Below are positions 10,608 through 22,873 of a DNA stretch of 64,000 bases, piece after piece; the stretch's first letter is position 1; every line of letters begins with the position of its first letter. The notes beneath the pieces are model-generated. The model did not search any database. It had not been told where the DNA came from and saw nothing but the letters and a program-made list of their open reading frames with translations. Source of the stretch: Carya illinoinensis (taxonomy: Eukaryota; Streptophyta; Magnoliopsida; Fagales; Juglandaceae). The position numbers were made by a program, and so were the translations under genes. Location of the stretch: assembly GCF_018687715.1 (NCBI RefSeq), contig NC_056752.1:42816501-42880500 (forward strand), written 5' to 3'.

Positions 10608-12101
10608 TTAAGTTGTAATACCACAAAAGGCTTTGACTGAAATTTCTTGCTGAAATAGACTGGCTTGGGCTTTGGCATAGTCACGATTATTAAACGGTTT
10701 GTATTTCAAAGGGTGCTCTTCATCAACCAATTCTTCTGGCACATGTATCGTCCCATCATGGAATGCAAACATCCCGATTGAGTATCTCGTCTCATTTTCA
10801 ACCAACATTACTCGATGGACGCTTGCTTGAATCCTGTCGTTGCTCCATACCTAGTAATTTTTTCAAGTATATACAAAATTACATTAATCATGCATCGCTC
10901 CAATTAAGTTGATGATCTCCTAGCTTGCATGTGCATCAGCCAGTCTTTAAAAGCATATATATAATCACTATATATATATATATATATGATTTTGTTTAAG
11001 ATCAATTGATAAGAGTTGCTACGTACTTTAACAAATCTAGAACATATACAAGTCAGAAAAGAACGATAGACATGATATAAAAAGAGTTATATAACGTTTA
11101 TATATAATTAAGCATTTAATACTAATCGATCGAGAATTTAATTGAACAATGATAAATATTGTAGTGTCCATTTTATATATCTATCTCTTTTGATCATCAT
11201 CTGGCTACGAATTTTGTAAGAGCAACCATATATATATATATAATATATATATATGTGTATGTATGTATCAACCCACCTGGAGAGCATCACCTGCCAAGAA
11301 GAGAAAGGATGAAGGAGAGGGATCAAAGCCAATCCATTCACCATCATGTGTTTTTATCTCCAGACCCCTCACTCGGTTTTGATGAAGAATGGTGGTTAAG
11401 TGCTTGTCCGTATGGCTTTTAATCCCTTCATTGGTCTCCGTCTCATGATGTTCTCTATATTTTATAAGTGAGAGAGTACGAGTTGTTAATTCCAAGTGAG
11501 CATCAAAGTTCTTCTCTAATCCATAGCTTTCAAATACCATTCTCGTAACCATTTTATCCAACTCCGCCATCTTCTTCGCGTATGAATTAGCACCCTCCCT
11601 AATTACCAACAGATGATCATATAAAACAAATTAAACAAATCAAGCAAAAGATTACGTACTATAATTTCGAGCAATATATATAAATCTTTAAAAGAAAACA
11701 GATGCATAAGCTTGACTTAGTACGACGTACCGGACAATATCATTTCCGTTGGGCCAGAAGACATTCGTCAACTTCTGAGTTTCTTCCGGGGAGGTTGCGT
11801 TATTAATCATCATGCGTTCGCGGACAGGAGGATTGGCGACATAGCCATGGAAAACCTGTTCGGAAGTGAGTTTCATTTTGGTTTCTGTGGGGAAATCAAA
11901 CAGCTCCTCCGCTGTAGCAAACATTGTGTTGTGAAGCTCCAGGGGAAACTTATTGCCAAGTTCTGCTACAAAACAACCGTACTCCTCGAGTGCACTGCAA
12001 ACATCTTTTCGTACCGACAGCCATGAACTAGTGCCAGGTTTCAGGTTCTCGTTTGAGAAATCAATGGTCGGAATCTTGGTCAGTGTTTGGACGTCGGCCA
12101 T
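10608..12101 (-). CDS. 2-oxoglutarate-dependent dioxygenase, AOP1-like (copy 1)
   Basis: Three exons on the minus strand, 12101-11731, 11598-11277 and 10850-10608, give 311 aa with GT/AG borders and continuous frame. The N-terminal DIOX_N region begins with KIPTIDFSNENLKPG. The 2OG-Fe(II) oxygenase fold holds the iron ligands H186-x-D188 (SHTDKHLTTILHQN) and H243 (VHRV), and the 2-oxoglutarate-binding R253-Y-S255. The catalytic set is complete, so the enzyme should be active: substrate oxidation coupled to conversion of 2-oxoglutarate to succinate and CO2, in the cytosol. The AOP clade is best known from glucosinolate side-chain modification in Brassicales; in other plants the substrates are mostly unknown. 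A paralogue lies 9 kb away. A TATA box (TATAAATA on the minus strand) is at 12207-12214. The CACTA terminus lies 594 bp beyond its stop codon. Confidence 0.93.
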
Positions 12102-12206
12102 GGTTTATTTTCTGTTAGCCTAGCTAGGAAGAAAGTTCAAGCTAGCTAAGGCTGCAAAGGCAGGCAAAACCTTGAAGTGCATGCATTGATATGGAATACT
12201 AGGTGC

Positions 12207-12214
12207 TATTTATA
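12207..12214 (-). promoter_or_regulatory. TATA box of dioxygenase copy 1
   Basis: TATAAATA on the minus strand, about 105 bp upstream of the start codon at 12101, a normal distance for a plant core promoter with a short leader. Confidence 0.6.
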
Positions 12215-13425
12215 GAGCTAGGTTAGTAATCTTGCGGTGTTAGATATTCAATGTCCCACGTCACACGTTTATGACTTTGAGACTCCTATATATAATATAT
12301 ATGAGGTTGGCTAATTCCATTTCTACAATTTCTAGAATGCATATAAGAGAAGTAGTTTCTTATTTCTACTCCTACTTTGATGGGAAGTGGAGCCGCGGTA
12401 ATTCTAAAGAAAGGGTTAAGAAAAAGAAACATATTTTCTGATGAATTTTACATTTAACCTGATCAAGATTTAATTGAAAAAATTACTGTAGATTCTAGTA
12501 TATATGTTTGTGAAAATCATGATAGTAAACATACTGGGATTGATCATAAAAATTTAAGTTGCATGAGATTTATTTAAGTTTTAGGTCTATTCAATTTACA
12601 TGCAGTACTGGCCGGGGCGGATGAATATATAATTAGAGAGGTAAAAGCATGGGAACTTAGGATTGAAGACAAACTCATGTGTGATTTCATTTTATTATCT
12701 TCATTATTTTTAGTTATTTTTATATTAAATTAGCATTTTAATTATAAATTGCCCCGGCCACTCACCGGTGAGAAAGAGTTGATCATGTCAAAGGGTGCAT
12801 GTCGCTATATTCATTATACTAATTGGCTTTATAAGTTGGAATATTTCAAATGTGATCGTGAACTTTGGTGATCTTTGATTTATATTATCATATATATATA
12901 TATATATATATATATTGATTTTATGAACGCAGCTAGGACACATGATTTGTTGATGTTCTATTCCTTTGATCATTTCATTAGTCATCATTTGAGACAAACC
13001 CGAACGCTAAATGATTAATTATTTTTTAATGAAAAATGATTTGTACAAGTACTATAATTGGTTTAAGTAGAAGAAAGATATATACATTAAGAAATGTAAC
13101 AAAAATATTTACACAATTGGCAATAATTATCGTACGTGTAAGACTCACCACATGTCTTTCTTACTTCCCGCGCGTACTCGAGGCTCTCAAATTTTGTATA
13201 AGAATTTAAAAGAATACTTTTCCAGCTGGCTTACTGCTTTTCAACATGGCCCCATAGTTAATATATATATAACTAATTAACTTGTAACATCAATCCGTGA
13301 ATGGAATGTACTTCAGAAATGGGTTTTATAAATTAAAACTTATAGACTGACATATTTTCATCATGTGATTCGTTAAATTTATTATAATAAAAATAATTTT
13401 ATAATTTAATATATTTTGCTATGTA
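12215..13425. other. Intergenic, no gene seen
   Basis: AT-rich DNA upstream of dioxygenase copy 1. It contains a (TA)n run near 12891-12914. A pair of inverted CCGGGGC-type words, GGCCGGGGCGG near 12609 and GCCCCGGCC near 12752, may mark a small decayed element. No supported coding sequence. Confidence 0.6.
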
Positions 13426-13429
13426 TTTC

Positions 13430-14051
13430 TAATCAAAAGGTGAATCATTCCAAATCTACAATGTATTTTGTTACAAAGAGTTACGCTGCTTGTAAGATGG
13501 TTGGGATTCAAACTATAGGATTTCATGGAGATTCTTTTCCATGTTTCTATTTGGGTGCACCAATATATTAAAGTAGTATTGGTGCTACTTATCTTGAGCC
13601 TTTGATCCAAAGAGTGCATAAGAAATTAGTCTCATGGAAAGGAGCTTTACTCTCTAAGGGGGCTGGGTAGATTAGTGTTATTAAAGCATGTGCTGTCCAG
13701 CATTCCTATTCATTTTCTAGCAGTGCTTAATATGCCTCGTAGTGTGCTTCATAAACTTAACCAAATTTTTTGCATATTTTTTATGGGGTAGTAAGGATGG
13801 CAAGAAGAAAAAAAATGGGTGTTTTGGAAAAAAGTTTGCATGCCTACAGAAGAAGAGGGGCTTAGAATACAGAAGTTAGAGGACATGGAGAAAGCACTTA
13901 ACATGAAATTTTTGTCGCAGTTCCTGTATAGTAACTCTCTATGGGCCAACTTTTTCCGTGCTAAATATAGAAATATAAACCACCCTTTCCTTATTGATCA
14001 CATTTCCTATGAATCTAGTTTTTGGAAGGCATTAAAATCGTTGATGAAAAT
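13430..14051 (+). pseudogene. Fragment of a non-LTR (L1-type) retrotransposon reverse transcriptase
   Basis: In broken plus-strand frames the translation reads YLGAPIY, then RVHKKLVSWKGALLS, then WKKVCMPTEEEGLRIQKL and SLWANFFRAKY. These match the C-terminal (thumb and beyond) part of plant L1 reverse transcriptases in the usual order. Several stops and at least one frameshift interrupt it, and neither the catalytic core nor a 3' tail is present. The match ends abruptly at the left inverted repeat of the next element. Confidence 0.82.
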
Positions 14052-17000
14052 TGTGACGCCCCCAAATTCCGTTTGGAATCGGACGGACATTTGAAGCGTC
14101 GAGACATGCAACACAAGGTTACCTGCCCCTATTCATGACATATAAGATGCAATATTCGCAGCGTGAAATTTCTATTAACTTTAGGAACCTCGTGAAAATC
14201 CCATAAGTTTTCACGAATCCATTAATCGTATAGGTTTTTGTCTAACTATATAGTTAGTGTTATTATTTACAATAGTATCAGAAGTGTGTTTTTGATTATT
14301 GGAGATAGTTAGAAGTGTCAAAATGTATTATGGTTTGTGCCATTAGACTCGGATGGTTATTTAAAGTCTTATGGCGTAATAACATTTTTTCATATTTTCG
14401 GACAAAACGTCTGTTCAAAACTGTAAATATTATTGGATAAAAAGAAATATCTTGAGGTAATTTTCATGAATATTATTGGGTAAAAATATTTTAAGTTGAT
14501 TTTTATAGATATTATTAGATAAAAATATCTTAAGTTGATTTTTGTAGATACTATTGAATAGAATATTATGAGATAATCTTTTATAGATATTTTGGGTAGG
14601 AGAAAACTACACTCAACTCTCAACTCCAGCCTCATCTCTTCCATATCTCATCCATAATTATCTCCAGCCACCTCTCCCCACGAAATTATCTTCATTTACA
14701 CTTTCTATTGAAAGAATATCAAACACTCTCTCTCGGACAGCTTTTAGGAGGTATTTTGCACGCCAATTTCTAAGCTGTTGTAAGTGTTTTATCATAAAGT
14801 CTCCTTCATATAAGTTGTTTCTTTTTGAGTCTAGTTTACATAGATATATTATTTGCCCCATTTGAAGATCATTTGGTTAGTCAAATATTGTATAAACTAT
14901 AGAAAGGTCATTCTGGGAGGTAAACTGGAGAATATGTTATAGTTTGGAGTTTTTGACCAAGCTAATGGATAGATATTGGTCCGAAATTTTTATGGAGTAT
15001 TGTTAACATGTATATATGACTATTGGTTGAGGATTTTTGCATGATTAAAGGTTTTGATGAAAGATGTTCTTAGATTTAGAAACTTAGAAACTGGAAGAGG
15101 AAAAACAGTTTCTGTTTTGAGAAAGTTTAACTCTTTGGTGGTCTAAACCTATTCTAATGACTTTGATAATTTTATTGGAGGATCCTAAACATCTTATATA
15201 CATGTTATATTATTATTTTGAAGATATTTGATGTTAGTTTCAAAGATATGAAATTTTATGCAAAGAGATATTCAGATAAGCCAAAGTGTGGATATTCTTG
15301 GCTAAATTTATGTTTTGGTTAATTTCTAACTATGTGATCTTGAATTAGAAGCTTGTATATGTTTTAGGACATCTTTTTAAACCATGTAATGGTTTGGTTT
15401 GAAGATCATATATTTATAAGTCATAGATCAAGAGATTTATCAAAACTAGTTGAGGAAAAAGTTTCTGTTTTTGGACTAAGTGTAAAACCAAAAACTCCAA
15501 ATGTTATTTTGTGATTTTAGTGACTTTAGTTTGATGATTTAAAGCATGGTTGATGTTAGGATGATATTATGAATATGTTAGAAGTAAGATTTGATTTTTG
15601 AAATTCTTGGAGATGTTTTGATTTAAGGTCAAAACTTGTGATTCAAGTGCTTGGATCTTTTTACAAAAAAGTTTGGTGTTGATTATTAGCTTTTTCTAAA
15701 TGGATGTTTTAAATATGGTTTTGAACTTAGGATTGGAAGATGTTTGTTGCAAAATTTTGGTTTAAGCATGAGTTTTGAAGTTAGAAGGAATTGCAACAAA
15801 AATAAAGGGAAATGACCTATGGATGTTTCGACCATAGTGTGTTCTTCATAGTTATGTTTTGTTTTAAATTTTTCTGAGTTGATATTTAAGTTTAGGACAA
15901 AATTTACATGAAAAATGTAAATTTTGGAAACTTTTGGAGTTAGTATGCAAAATCCTTAAGTTATGGGTAAAACGATCATTTTCCCACATGTAAAGAGTAA
16001 AATGGAAATTTTACTCTTTAAGTTAAAATTTTCCATATTTCAAATTATTAGTGATTTAGTTCTAACTTTTAGAATCACTAATTTCAGTTCCTCGTGATCG
16101 CACTTGAAGTTTTATAAGAAACGCGGAGATCGAGATAAGTTAGCTTTTAACTTACTAGCAGTCTACTGTGTATGTGTGCTAAGTAAAAGAATTACAGTGT
16201 ATGTATGTATGTTATCATATATGTCATGCCATGCCAAGTTATCATGTAATTGTCTATTATACAGAATTTATTCTGTCATCAATTTTTATCTGTTACACAA
16301 TATATTCTGTCATGTATTACTATACATTACAAATATGTCATGTTAAATATGTTGTCTGTTATATGTTATGTCATGTTATGAAATGTTACTATCTCAAGTT
16401 GGTTATGTATTTCAAATTATGTTCAAGTCACGTTATGTTACGTCAGGGCTTCAGTCCTTTCATATTCCAGTCACGTTTCATCTTGAGTACATTCAGTTTA
16501 TGTAGAATACATGGGGCCACAACAACTGTGGAGTATGTATTTACATATAGAATACATGGGGCCACAACAGTTGTGGAGTATGTATTTTTCATGTTAAGTC
16601 AAGTTTATGTAGAATACATGGGGCCACAACAACTGTGGAGTATGTATTTACACATAGAATACATGGGGCCACAACAACTGTGGAGTATGTATTTTTAATG
16701 TTAAGTCAAGTTTGTGTAGAATATATGGGGCCACAACAACTGTGGAGTATGTATTTACACGTAGAATACATGGGGCCACAACAACTGTGGAGTATGTATT
16801 TTTCATGTTAATTCAAGTTTCAGAGCAAGTTCATGCTAAGTCAAGTTTCAAATCAAGTTCATGTCAAGTCAAGTTCAGTTCATGATTCAATTTAAGCTAT
16901 GTCAATTATGCTATGTTGTACGCTAAGTTATGCTTTAATTACTTATGAATTTGATTATGCATTTATGCTTTTACTGTCATACATGCATCATTAGTCTGTA

Positions 17001-17490
17001 TGGAAGTTTTTTGTTAACTTGCTGAAATTTGTAATCAAATCTCACTGTGGTAGTCCCAACTACCATTCCCCCCCGAATGGTAGATCTTGTTACAGGACCT
17101 GAAGGAGGATCAGGAGCTGACCAACTAGACACAGTCGACTGAACGACGGTGCGTCGTTAATGTTAATATAGTAGTTAAATTACTACTTGTACGATGGAGT
17201 TGCATCTCCAGTACTTTTGGATCATAACTATTTTGGACTAGTGCTGTGATCTTAGTTATTCAATGGATCTTTATGTATGAAGTATGTTTTAAGCATTTGG
17301 GATATTTTCAATTTGGTGCATAGCATTGCTAAAGAAAAAAAAATTATCCGCTGCGAATATTGCATAATGTTAGATGCATGTTAGGAACATTGCATCTTAT
17401 ATGTCATGAACGGGGGCAGGTAACCTGGTGTTGCATGTCTCGACGCTTCAAATATCCGTCCAATCCTAAACAGAATTTGGGGGCGTCACA
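14052..17490. mobile_element. 3.4-kb element with long terminal inverted repeats, no coding capacity recognised
   Basis: The left arm (14053-14163, GTGACGCCCCCAAATTC...) is matched in inverse orientation by 17349-17489 (...GAATTTGGGGGCGTCAC). I count about 8 differences over the first 97 aligned bases. The right arm has about 28 extra bases near 17363-17392. The interior is non-coding: a CT-rich leader-like stretch (about 14600-14735) with a possible GTAAGT donor near 14779, a long T/G-rich region, and a 3 x 107-bp tandem array. No convincing flanking duplication is visible. Long arms with a non-coding interior fit a non-autonomous Mutator-like or foldback element, but the superfamily is not established. 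Confidence 0.75.
16502..16822. repeat. Three 107-bp tandem repeats containing six hairpins
   Basis: Units start at 16502, 16609 and 16716 (period exactly 107 bp). Each unit is itself two related halves, and every half contains AATACAT GGGG CCACA, a 5-base loop (ACAAC or ACAGT) and TGTGG AGT ATGTATT: a stem of 7 plus 5 bp interrupted by a small internal loop. The six hairpin cores are almost identical, while the linkers differ between odd and even halves. Confidence 0.88.
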
Positions 17491-17502
17491 CTTTGTCACG
17501 CT

Positions 17503-17720
17503 AAGGATGCATTTTGATGCTGAGATGATATCAGATAAATATTTAAATTAATTTGTAAATAATGATATTTTATGAATACTATTAAGATGAATTTGAATGT
17601 AAATAGATTAATATGTGTCTTTGAATATATAAATAAGTTGAAATAGACGTAACTATTTTATGAAAAGTTAAAAAAATAATAAATTTTTTCAATGATTCAT
17701 TTGAGAAGAATTGAGCTCAC
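17503..17720. repeat. MITE-like repeat (ATTTTGATGCTGAGATGA type)
   Basis: Starts GGATGCATTTTGATGCTGAG and continues ATGAATACTATTAAGATGAA. The same layout (…GATGTTAAGTTGAG…ATGAATAATAGTAA…) recurs near 62580-62860 and, less clearly, near 42160-42390. Non-coding; it appears to have been placed directly beside the long-TIR element. Confidence 0.45.
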
Positions 17721-18088
17721 ACTCACAATAAACATAGCCCAAAACGTCAAGATGGTAGAGAACAGAAAACACCAATCAATAATCATAACATCTGGGGCAC
17801 TCAAAAATGCTTTAAAAAAAATCACGATTGGAAGTTTTAATGGTCGAGCATTTTAAAGGGAAGTGAGGTGTGTCTAAAAAAACTCTCAAAGTCTATTCTG
17901 GTCATTGCAGGATTAGTTGAAGGTATACCGGAAAATTTCATTATCTCAAGGATTGAATCAATATCACACCCAGGAGGAAAAAGAAAATGAGAGCTGAAAA
18001 ATACCGGTAAACCAAACCGGACTAGTGTAAAAATGATTTGGTTTGGTTCAGTACTGATTTTGATTTTGTTTTTTTAATACCCGACCAG

Positions 18089-18143
<55 letters not shown>

Positions 18144-18466
18144 TTTTATATTATATTATATATATTATATGCTAAATTATTAACTAATATAAAAATTATT
18201 TTAAAATCTTATTATTCATGTAAAATAATCTAATAACATCAAACTTAAACTTAAACATGAGCACTAATATTAAGTTATTAATATAAACCTACTTTTAGTA
18301 TGTATATAGATTATATCTAGGATAAATAAATTTTATAGCATAATAAATTATAATATTTATTATTTTTTATAAATATATTTTTACACATTTGATCATATAC
18401 ATTCATATAAAAAATGTATAGTCTAACTTAGAGTATAGTAATATAGTTAAATTCAATACAATAATA

Positions 18467-18501
<35 letters not shown>

Positions 18502-19900
18502 AGAACGTGAACTTCTTTTAATTTTCATTCATTTTTTTTATAAGAATGGTGAGGTTCTTTGTCAAAGCATTGATGGATGAGAATTAGGTAAGCTGTCCAT
18601 TAATAGTCATATTTGGGAATTAAATAACTTCTCAGCTACAGGCAATGATATATATTATATATATCTGAGTGGATGCAGCTAGGATATATATATATATAAC
18701 CCTAATTATAATCTCATTAATTTATTAATTATATGAGTATATATCCATTCCACGTGATGTTGATCATCTCTTGCTTCTGCTCAATTAATCAATTAATGAT
18801 AAGATGATCTTAGATATTTTGTAAATAGTAATAATAAAATATTAAATAGTAATAAATAGTAATATAAAATTATAAAAAATAATAAATAATAGTAAAATAT
18901 AATGAGAATACTCCACCACAAGCTGGCTTGTGACTAGTAATGATCGAATTACTACATGCGTGGCGTTTTCGACAAGTACTTTAATTTATAAATTACAAAC
19001 AAAATTATTCATGATAAATGATCAGAATCACTGACCATTAGGTGGTTTTCTGTTAATTTGGAATCTTACAGCTCATTAATTAAAATAATTATAAGCACAT
19101 GTGCATGTGAGCATCTAATTTATTATATATAGTTGCCTTTCTTTTTATTTTTTCCTTTGATGGGAAATGGGTGGTTGAAAGCCGTTCAAAGCCTTAAATA
19201 AATAATGTTCCTTTGTTGAAAGTTTGAAGCAACACAGTCACCTCTACGACATAATTAATTATTTCATGATGGGCGTCGTTGAAATGTATTTATGTTCTTT
19301 TTCTCATCTAAACTACAATCATCGATAGGCCCTAATAAAAAGGTCCTAATTAATTAAAGTACCGATCTAATTTATACTATCCTAATTAAAGAGGCTTAGA
19401 TCTAATTACGAGAGAAGGAACCATGATTGTAGATCGAGCAGATCAATATTAGATCGGTATCGTCAATATCGATGCTTTAAAACATATCATGACTTGATGA
19501 GATGATTTGGATTGAATTTCAATTTCACTCGCTCAACAATTTCTATTAAAACTAAGAGGGAGAATTATTTTTACAAAACTTTTATATATAGTTATTTTTG
19601 TGCACTTTTTTACGTACTTTATTAATATGATTAACTGCGTATTAAAAAAATTAACGTAATCAATTATATTAATAGAGTGTATAAACAGAATGTAAAAATG
19701 ATTATATATAATATTATTTTTATTTTTATACAAAACTGTATATTTATTTGTATACCACTTTATAAATATATAGATATACAGGAGACTAAATATGAAAATA
19801 TGTATAAAAAATAAGTAAACTAATTTATATAAATTAGACAAATTCTTAAAATTAAAGTGACTAATTCTTTAAAAATAGAGAATCTAGAAAATATCAGCTT
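17721..19900. other. Intergenic, AT-rich, microsatellites
   Basis: No supported gene. (AT)n tracts lie at 18091-18139 and about 18470-18500. Short open frames here are low-complexity and lack family resemblance. Confidence 0.6.
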
Positions 19901-19904
19901 TGCT

Positions 19905-20080
19905 ACGTACAGTCGTCACATGCAGTCGGTTGTACGGAATGAATAAAAAAAATTATAAAAAATTTTTTTTATATTCAAGAGGACCTACATGAATTATAAA
20001 AAATTATAAAAATAATTTTTTTTTTCATGTAGGTCCTATATTAATTTTTTTTTACAGCCGACTGCACGCCGACTGCAAAA
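19905..20080. repeat. Foldback MITE
   Basis: Nested inverted repeats are visible: GCAGTCGGTTGTA near 19922 opposite TACAGCCGACTGCA near 20053, and AGGACCTACATGAA near 19980 opposite TTCATGTAGGTCCT near 20024. The interior is a run of A/T. The whole could fold into one long hairpin, as in MITEs. The target duplication was not resolved. Confidence 0.7.
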
Positions 20081-21315
20081 AATATTTCTCAAAAAATATA
20101 TGACAACAGTCAAGTCAACGTATGGCAACTGTCAATAATTTCAATGGATGTGTGGGGAATACAGTAGTTTGGCGTCACACTGTCCTGGATGTATATAATC
20201 TCACAAAGAGTGCTAATTCTTCGTTGATTTTAGGATGTGATTGGTGTCTAACCATTTTTGATTATGCAGTTTTACATGAAAACCTTATCATTAAACACAC
20301 CCAAAAATATCCAACCTTACGTTTCTGCAACATGTTGAGCATGATCCCGTGACTCACGTCTTCTAACAATGGCCGACATATATTTCTGACGAGTTTTGTC
20401 ACATAAGAGCAATTTAATACATAAAATTGCGTATCAACAATTTTTTTATTAAAAAAAATAAAATAGAGAGAAGAAAATGTCATATATCTCATAAAAATTA
20501 TTTATATCTTTAATTCACACCATTTTATTAAATAAATACCTTATATGTTAGTATCAATGCATAAATTAGTGCGTAAAATCGTTTGTAAGAAAAATTTTCA
20601 TTTTTTTCATGCATCCAACTTTCAAAATATTGGTTTGGAACCTAAAATTAGAAGAAAATTGGACGTTTTGAAAAGTTGCTAAAAATACATAAAGAATAAT
20701 ATTATATACTGGTATAACTGGGTATGTAAGTTAGAGCATTCATTTTAAAAAAATAATTCATCATTAAAAAATAATTTCTTTACGTATGTGTCAAATTCTA
20801 AATGGTAATTTATTTGCCGTATTTCATGATTGTGATAACCCTCTCGAAACCAAATTATTGGAGCTTTGTGATTAACTAGTGACCGGTTTCTCATCGCTAG
20901 AGCGCTTTCTCAATGCGCGGAGTTCTTGGGGTGAAACTTTTAGAACTTTGGATGGTACCCACAAATTTACTATTTTTTATTGCTTTTTTTTTTAAATAAA
21001 TGTATGAAACTTGCACACTATAAAACTGCAAATATCATTTATCATAAATAAATTAACAGCCGGATAAGTAAATACGAGTGATCATCAAGTTCTTGAAAAC
21101 ATACGATCGAAATTAGAAACATAAGATCTACAAAATATATGACAAAGATACAGAGAGATACTTTCAACTACATGATCAGAAGGAAAAAAAACTACCAAAC
21201 GACTTAAACCATGATCTATCTCATAGTGCATAACACAGATAAGCATTGAGGTACCCTCCAATACGTACGTACGTCTTAGAGCTTAGTAATTTCTTTGAAC
21301 AGAAAGATCAGTGCT
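20081..21315. other. Intergenic between MITE and dioxygenase copy 2
   Basis: No recognisable gene. One GC-richer stretch near 20836-20960 resembles no family I know. The rest is AT-rich. Confidence 0.5.
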
Positions 21316-22873
21316 TCAAACAGTGCCACAAAAGGTTTTCACTGAAAGTGCTGTAGCATGAACGGCCTGTGCCTTCATAAAGTTAATCATATTTAAGGGT
21401 TTGTATCGCAAAGGGTGTTCTTCATCAACCAATTCTTCTGGCACACTGATAGTCCCATCATTGAATGCAAACAACCCAAGTGAGTGCCTCGTTACGTTTT
21501 CAGTCATCATAACTCGATGGAAGCAAGCTTGAATCCTGTCATTGCTCCATACCTACTTACCTTGCATTGATGGTCAAGTAATTAATTAAGATTCCACTTA
21601 TTTAAAATTTTAGAGCAATTAATATGTCCAAACAAACTTAGGTCTCGTTTGTATACATTAAGTGTTACATCTCATCTTATCTAATCATTATAATTTTTTT
21701 TAATTTATATGTAAAATATAATCAATAATTCAAATTTTGTGAAGGTGGACAAGTAAAATTAAAAAATTGTTTAAATATAAGTATTAACATCATTATAACT
21801 TTATATTCGGAATTTGCAAAAGTGTTATAATTTTCATACTATTAATTAAATAATTATTGAATCAAAAGTTAAAATAGTATTTTTTTTATTTGATTTTGAA
21901 AAAAAAACTGAAAAATTTTGAAACCAATTAAACAAGTCCTAATTCTTTTGATATTAAAGATTACTGTATTATTATTAATTAGAGAGATAAATATGCATGA
22001 GAGTTAATTAAGAAAAACCATTAGTATCTGCCGTAAACCCACCTGGAGTGACTCGGCTGCCAAGAATATAAAGGATGTAGGCGATGGCTCGAAACAAATC
22101 CATTCGCCATCCTTTGTTTTTATCTCCAGACCCCTTACACGATTTTGATGGAGTATGGAGGTGAAGTGCTTGTCCGCATGGCTTGGAAGGCCTTCGATCC
22201 TCGACCACCCTGTCTTGATTTGATCATCATCATCTATATCACGTTCTTTGTATTTTAGAAATCCGAGAGTGCGTGTGGTTAAATCCATGTGAGGGTCATA
22301 GTATTTCTCCACGCCATAGTTTTCGAACAGCAGTCTCGTCACCATTTGATCCAATTCCTTCATCAGCCTCACGTATGAATCAGCACTCTCACTATCCAAA
22401 ACAAAAGTTCGGGGATTTAGTTATTTTCTCAAGCAACAATTGTGCATCATAAATCATGAAAAGAAAAAAAATTGTACAGATGAGATAGATTATGATTCTG
22501 ATTACCGGAAATGATCATTTCCGTCGGGCCAGAAGATACTGGTCACCCTCTGAATTTCTTCCGGAGAGGTTGCATTGTCAATCATCATGCGTTCGTGAAG
22601 ATTAGCAATAGAAGAATAGCCATGATAGGGCTTTTCATATATTACTTTCCGCTTGGTTTCTGTGGGGAAATCAAACAGCTCTCGTACTGCATCAAACATT
22701 GTGTCGTGAAGCTCCAGGGGTACTTTATTGCCAAGTTCTGCTACAAAATAACCATGCTCTTCGAGTGCGCGGCAAACTTGCTCGCGCACCGAGGACCATG
22801 AGGCTGTACCAGGCTTGAGGTTCTCGTTGGAGAAATCGAGAACCGGAATCTTGGCCTGTGTCTGGATAGCCAT
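21316..22873 (-). CDS. 2-oxoglutarate-dependent dioxygenase, AOP1-like (copy 2)
   Basis: Three exons, 22873-22506, 22391-22043 and 21552-21316, give 317 aa. Intron positions and phases are identical to copy 1, showing a duplication. Start MAIQTQAKIPVLDFSNENLKPG. Iron ligands are H194-x-D196 (SHADKHFTSILHQN) and H251 (FHRV); the 2-oxoglutarate motif is R261-H-S263, with Tyr replaced by His between the Arg and Ser compared with copy 1. An acidic insertion precedes the active site (about residues 174-188, DIDDDDQIKTGWSR). The catalytic set is intact, so it is probably functional. The substrate is unknown. It is on the same strand as copy 1, 9.2 kb away, with transposons filling the gap. Confidence 0.93.
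21640..21935. repeat. MITE-like repeat inside intron 2 of dioxygenase copy 2
   Basis: Starts GGTCTCGTTTGTATACATTA and runs on as ATCTCATCTTATCTAATCAT, a 'GTCTCGTTTGG...CTCATCTCATC' type of MITE also seen near 25529 and 26085. It lies in the intron between exons 2 and 3, so the intron is about 490 bp compared with about 426 bp in copy 1. Confidence 0.5.

Noticed and set aside
16201..16698. 165-residue open frame with repeated YMGPQQLWSMY-like units
   Set aside because: The repetition comes from the 107-bp DNA repeat, codon use is not protein-like, and the hairpins explain the conservation better.
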